The notes beneath the pieces were generated by a model that saw only the letters and a list, made by a program, of their open reading frames with translations, made no database searches and was not told the DNA's origin. A DNA stretch of 64,000 nucleotides. It comes from Actinacidiphila acidipaludis (GTDB lineage Bacteria > Actinomycetota > Actinomycetes > Streptomycetales > Streptomycetaceae). Below are positions 62,347 through 64,000 of this stretch, one piece after another. A program made the translations under genes and the position numbers. The number at the start of each line of letters is the position of its first letter. Position 1 is the first letter of the stretch. The stretch spans positions 1 to 64,000 of the forward strand of contig NZ_JAINZZ010000015.1 in NCBI RefSeq assembly GCF_019890725.1. The letters are read 5' to 3'.

Positions 62347-63273
62347 TCATGCGCGCTCCCCCTGGGCCACCTCGATCGACCCGTGCAGATCATGCGCAGC
62401 CTCCAACGCGCAGGCCGCGGACAGCGCCAGGCACCCGACGAGCACCGCGGCGATCGCGCGGGGCGCCCGGGCGCGCAGGAGCGGGACGGGCGCGGCGGCG
62501 AGCAGGGCCGCGACCCGGCGGGGGACGGGCCCCGTGGTCGCGGACAGCGCGACGTGGGCCCGGTGGTGGGGCCCGGCGGCCAGCGCGGCGCGGCCGATCG
62601 CCCGGGCGGCCAGCCGCCGGTCGCCGACCGCGTCGGCGGCCGACTCGTCGGCCCAGCGTTCGAGCGCGTAGGACAGCGGCGCGGCCAGCGTCCGCAGGGC
62701 CGGGTGGCAGGCGGCTGAGAGCGCGCAGGCGGCGAGGAAGAGGTGGTGGCGTCCGGCCAGGTGGGCGCGCTCGTGGGCGAGCAGCGCCTCGCGCTCCTCC
62801 GCGTTCAGCGCCCGCAGCATGCCGGTGGTGACGACGATCCGGCCGGGCCTCCCGGGCAGCGCGTACGCGTCGGCGTCGGCGTCCTGGAGGACGGTGAGGT
62901 CGCCCGCGGCGCTGCCGGCCCGGGTGGCCGCCCTGCGGGCCCGCGCGGTGATCACCGTGTGCCGCCGGGCGGTCCGCACCACGGCGACCGCGACGGAAGC
63001 GAGGAGGACGGCCGCCGCGCACGCGGCCGGCACCGTCACCTCGTCGCCGACGAGGGGCAGCCGCAGGTCTCCCAGCGCGGCGATCGGCGGCAGCCGCAGC
63101 GCGCCGGCGCCGGCCAGCAGCACGAGGGCGGCGGTGCTGGAGCCGGCGAGGACCACGGCGGAGCCGGCCAGCAGCCATGCCGCGGCCCGCGGCGGGAGCG
63201 CGTCGGCCAGGCGGCGGGCGGCCGGCCCGGCCACCAGCGGCAGCAGCAGGGGGAGCCACACGGCCACGTTCAT
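62347..63273 (-). CDS. M56 (BlaR1-like) membrane metallopeptidase
   Basis: 308 residues. Several membrane helices surround the zinc motif LLAHERAHLAG (HERAH) near residue 165 and a downstream WADESAAD containing the third ligand. Its start overlaps the blaI stop (ATGA). In the Mtb BlaI/BlaR system the peptidase cleaves the repressor; here the stimulus is unknown, and there is no beta-lactamase adjacent. Confidence 0.88.
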   Translation of the reverse strand: MNVAVWLPLLLPLVAGPAARRLADALPPRAAAWLLAGSAVVLAGSSTAALVLLAGAGALRLPPIAALGDLRLPLVGDEVTVPAACAAAVLLASVAVAVVRTARRHTVITARARRAATRAGSAAGDLTVLQDADADAYALPGRPGRIVVTTGMLRALNAEEREALLAHERAHLAGRHHLFLAACALSAACHPALRTLAAPLSYALERWADESAADAVGDRRLAARAIGRAALAAGPHHRAHVALSATTGPVPRRVAALLAAAPVPLLRARAPRAIAAVLVGCLALSAACALEAAHDLHGSIEVAQGERA

Positions 63274-63698
63274 CCGGCGAGGCCTCCGTCCGGACCCGCG
63301 GAGCGGCCCGCCGTCTCGGCGCGGTCGGCCTGGGCGAGCAGCGTGCGCAGCAGCGCCTCGTCGTCGGGGGCGAGTTCGGAGACGAACCGGGCCAGGACGG
63401 TGTGGCGGTCGTCCTCACCGGACTTGTCGAGTTCGGTGCGCATCCGCCGCGCGGCCAGTCCCGGGGAGTCCTGGACCGGCAGGTAGGCGTATCCGCGGCC
63501 GGAGCGGGTGCGGCTGACCGTACCCTTGTCGTGCAGGCGGGCCAGGATCGTCGTCACCGTGGTGCGGGCGAGCGACGAGCCCAGCTCGCGCTGGACGTCG
63601 GCCGGCGTCATCGCGTGCCCGTCCGCCGCCCACAGGGCGGCGAGCACGCTCGCCTCCAACTCCCCCGAAGGGCGGCGTCCCGCGCTGGCGTCCGGCAT
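63270..63698 (-). CDS. BlaI/MecI/CopY-family repressor
   Basis: 142 residues. Winged helix: LEASVLAALWAADGHAMTPADVQRELG and TTVTTILARLHDKGTVSRTRSGRGY. The C-terminal half should dimerise. It is coupled to the M56 gene and faces two operator copies and a dedA gene on the other strand. Confidence 0.9.
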   Translation of the reverse strand: MPDASAGRRPSGELEASVLAALWAADGHAMTPADVQRELGSSLARTTVTTILARLHDKGTVSRTRSGRGYAYLPVQDSPGLAARRMRTELDKSGEDDRHTVLARFVSELAPDDEALLRTLLAQADRAETAGRSAGPDGGLAG

Positions 63699-63727
63699 CG
63701 CTCGATCGCCCCTTCCCGCTGGTTCGT

Positions 63728-63760
63728 CTACAGTGCTGTAGACCGACTACATCACTGTAG
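63728..63760. promoter_or_regulatory. Two BlaI-type operators, CTACA-N4-TGTAG
   Basis: CTACA-GTGC-TGTAG at 63728-63741 and CTACA-TCAC-TGTAG at 63747-63760, 19 bases apart. The first extends to 8-base arms, GTCTACAG/CTGTAGAC (63726-63743). They lie between blaI (start 63698) and the dedA gene (start 63817). The known BlaI consensus is a TACA-TGTA dyad. Confidence 0.85.
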
Positions 63761-63816
63761 ACGGTAGCGGCGCCCCCGACGCGCCTCCGGACCCATTATG
63801 GGAGGGCCCCACCGCC

Positions 63817-64000
63817 ATGCCCCTGCCCGTGCTCGATCAGGCCGTGAACGTGCTGGACGCGACCTCGCTGCTGTCGTCCTTCGGGGCGCTCGGCATCGCG
63901 GTCGTGATGTTCGCCGAGACCGGCCTGCTCGTCGGCTTCTTCCTGCCCGGCGACTCGCTGCTCTTCACCGCCGGACTGCTGAGCGTGTCCGGCGCCTCGG
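63817..64000 (+). CDS. DedA family membrane protein (5' part, cut at window end)
   Basis: 61 codons visible, starting ATG 63817. [21 protein letters not shown] is the DedA core. It is a second DedA gene beside the one at 52861-53568. Its promoter may be covered by the BlaI operators. Confidence 0.87.
   Translation, partial: MPLPVLDQAVNVLDATSLLSSFGALGIAVVMFAETGLLVGFFLPGDSLLFTAGLLSVSGAS

Noticed and set aside
61983..62393. N-terminal extension of the DUF2786 protein
   Set aside because: It is translated from 106-base tandem repeats. GTG 61982 has a ribosome-binding site and starts the family-like region.

Overview
The window is 64 kb of very GC-rich DNA (roughly 73% by eye) with dense short-overlap operons, GTG/TTG starts, GroEL2, DasR-type operators, a WhiJ/DUF397 locus, an orphan NuoD2 and LAxTG surface proteins. 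All of this points to a Streptomyces (or close relative) core-chromosome segment with accessory patches. No phage, integrase, transposase, CRISPR, rRNA or tRNA gene was recognised.

Layout. 0-3 kb: a family 2 glycosyltransferase and two small conserved proteins. 2.3-4.3 kb: RpiR-type regulator and MurNAc-6-P etherase (peptidoglycan recycling). 4.4-7.1 kb: groEL2 with two CIRCE operators and a cold-shock protein with a long, relatively AT-rich upstream region. 7.1-11.5 kb: threonine synthase coupled to a ThiS/MoaD-like carrier, then a GpgS-like glucosyltransferase and OtsA. 11.5-20 kb: an accessory block between otsA and otsB. It holds a mycoredoxin and a GNAT protein, a WhiJ-type signalling locus (ATPase, XRE regulator, DUF397 and an unknown partner), two tandemly duplicated secreted FG-GAP proteins with a DUF397 pseudogene relic between them, an HTH/hydrolase pair and an LAxTG cell-wall protein. 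20-26 kb: otsB, DUF3263, a sugar-binding lipoprotein, nagK-nagA with dre-like sites, and a PfkB kinase.

26-48 kb: a second housekeeping block. It holds a MidA-type methyltransferase, NuoD2, cysteine dioxygenase with rhodanese, the folate genes folP-folB-folK and folE, MprF, FtsH, HPRT, TilS, a zincin, a D-Ala-D-Ala carboxypeptidase and pyrophosphatase. From memory, the S. coelicolor orthologues of the first and second blocks (around SCO4283-4308 and SCO3391-3409) are far apart and on opposite sides of oriC, so a rearrangement junction near 26-27 kb is likely.

48-64 kb: more variable genes. They are a LysR/ADH/SDR unit, a ThrE exporter, DedA, a sugar-type ABC ATPase, YbjQ, glutamate decarboxylase, dodecin, an MreB-like protein with altered nucleotide-site residues and a coupled mini-ORF, an FAD oxidoreductase, DUF3140/DUF2945/DUF2786 proteins, a BlaI-M56 sensor pair with two operators, and the start of a second DedA gene.

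Most genes are ordinary. The points most worth a second look are the DUF397 relic in the FG-GAP duplication, the MidA-NuoD2 pairing with a changed quinone-site residue, the altered MreB-like protein, the 10-bp-phased CGTAC array, the double CIRCE and the dispersed intergenic repeats. I found no clear multi-gene system that is wholly new.
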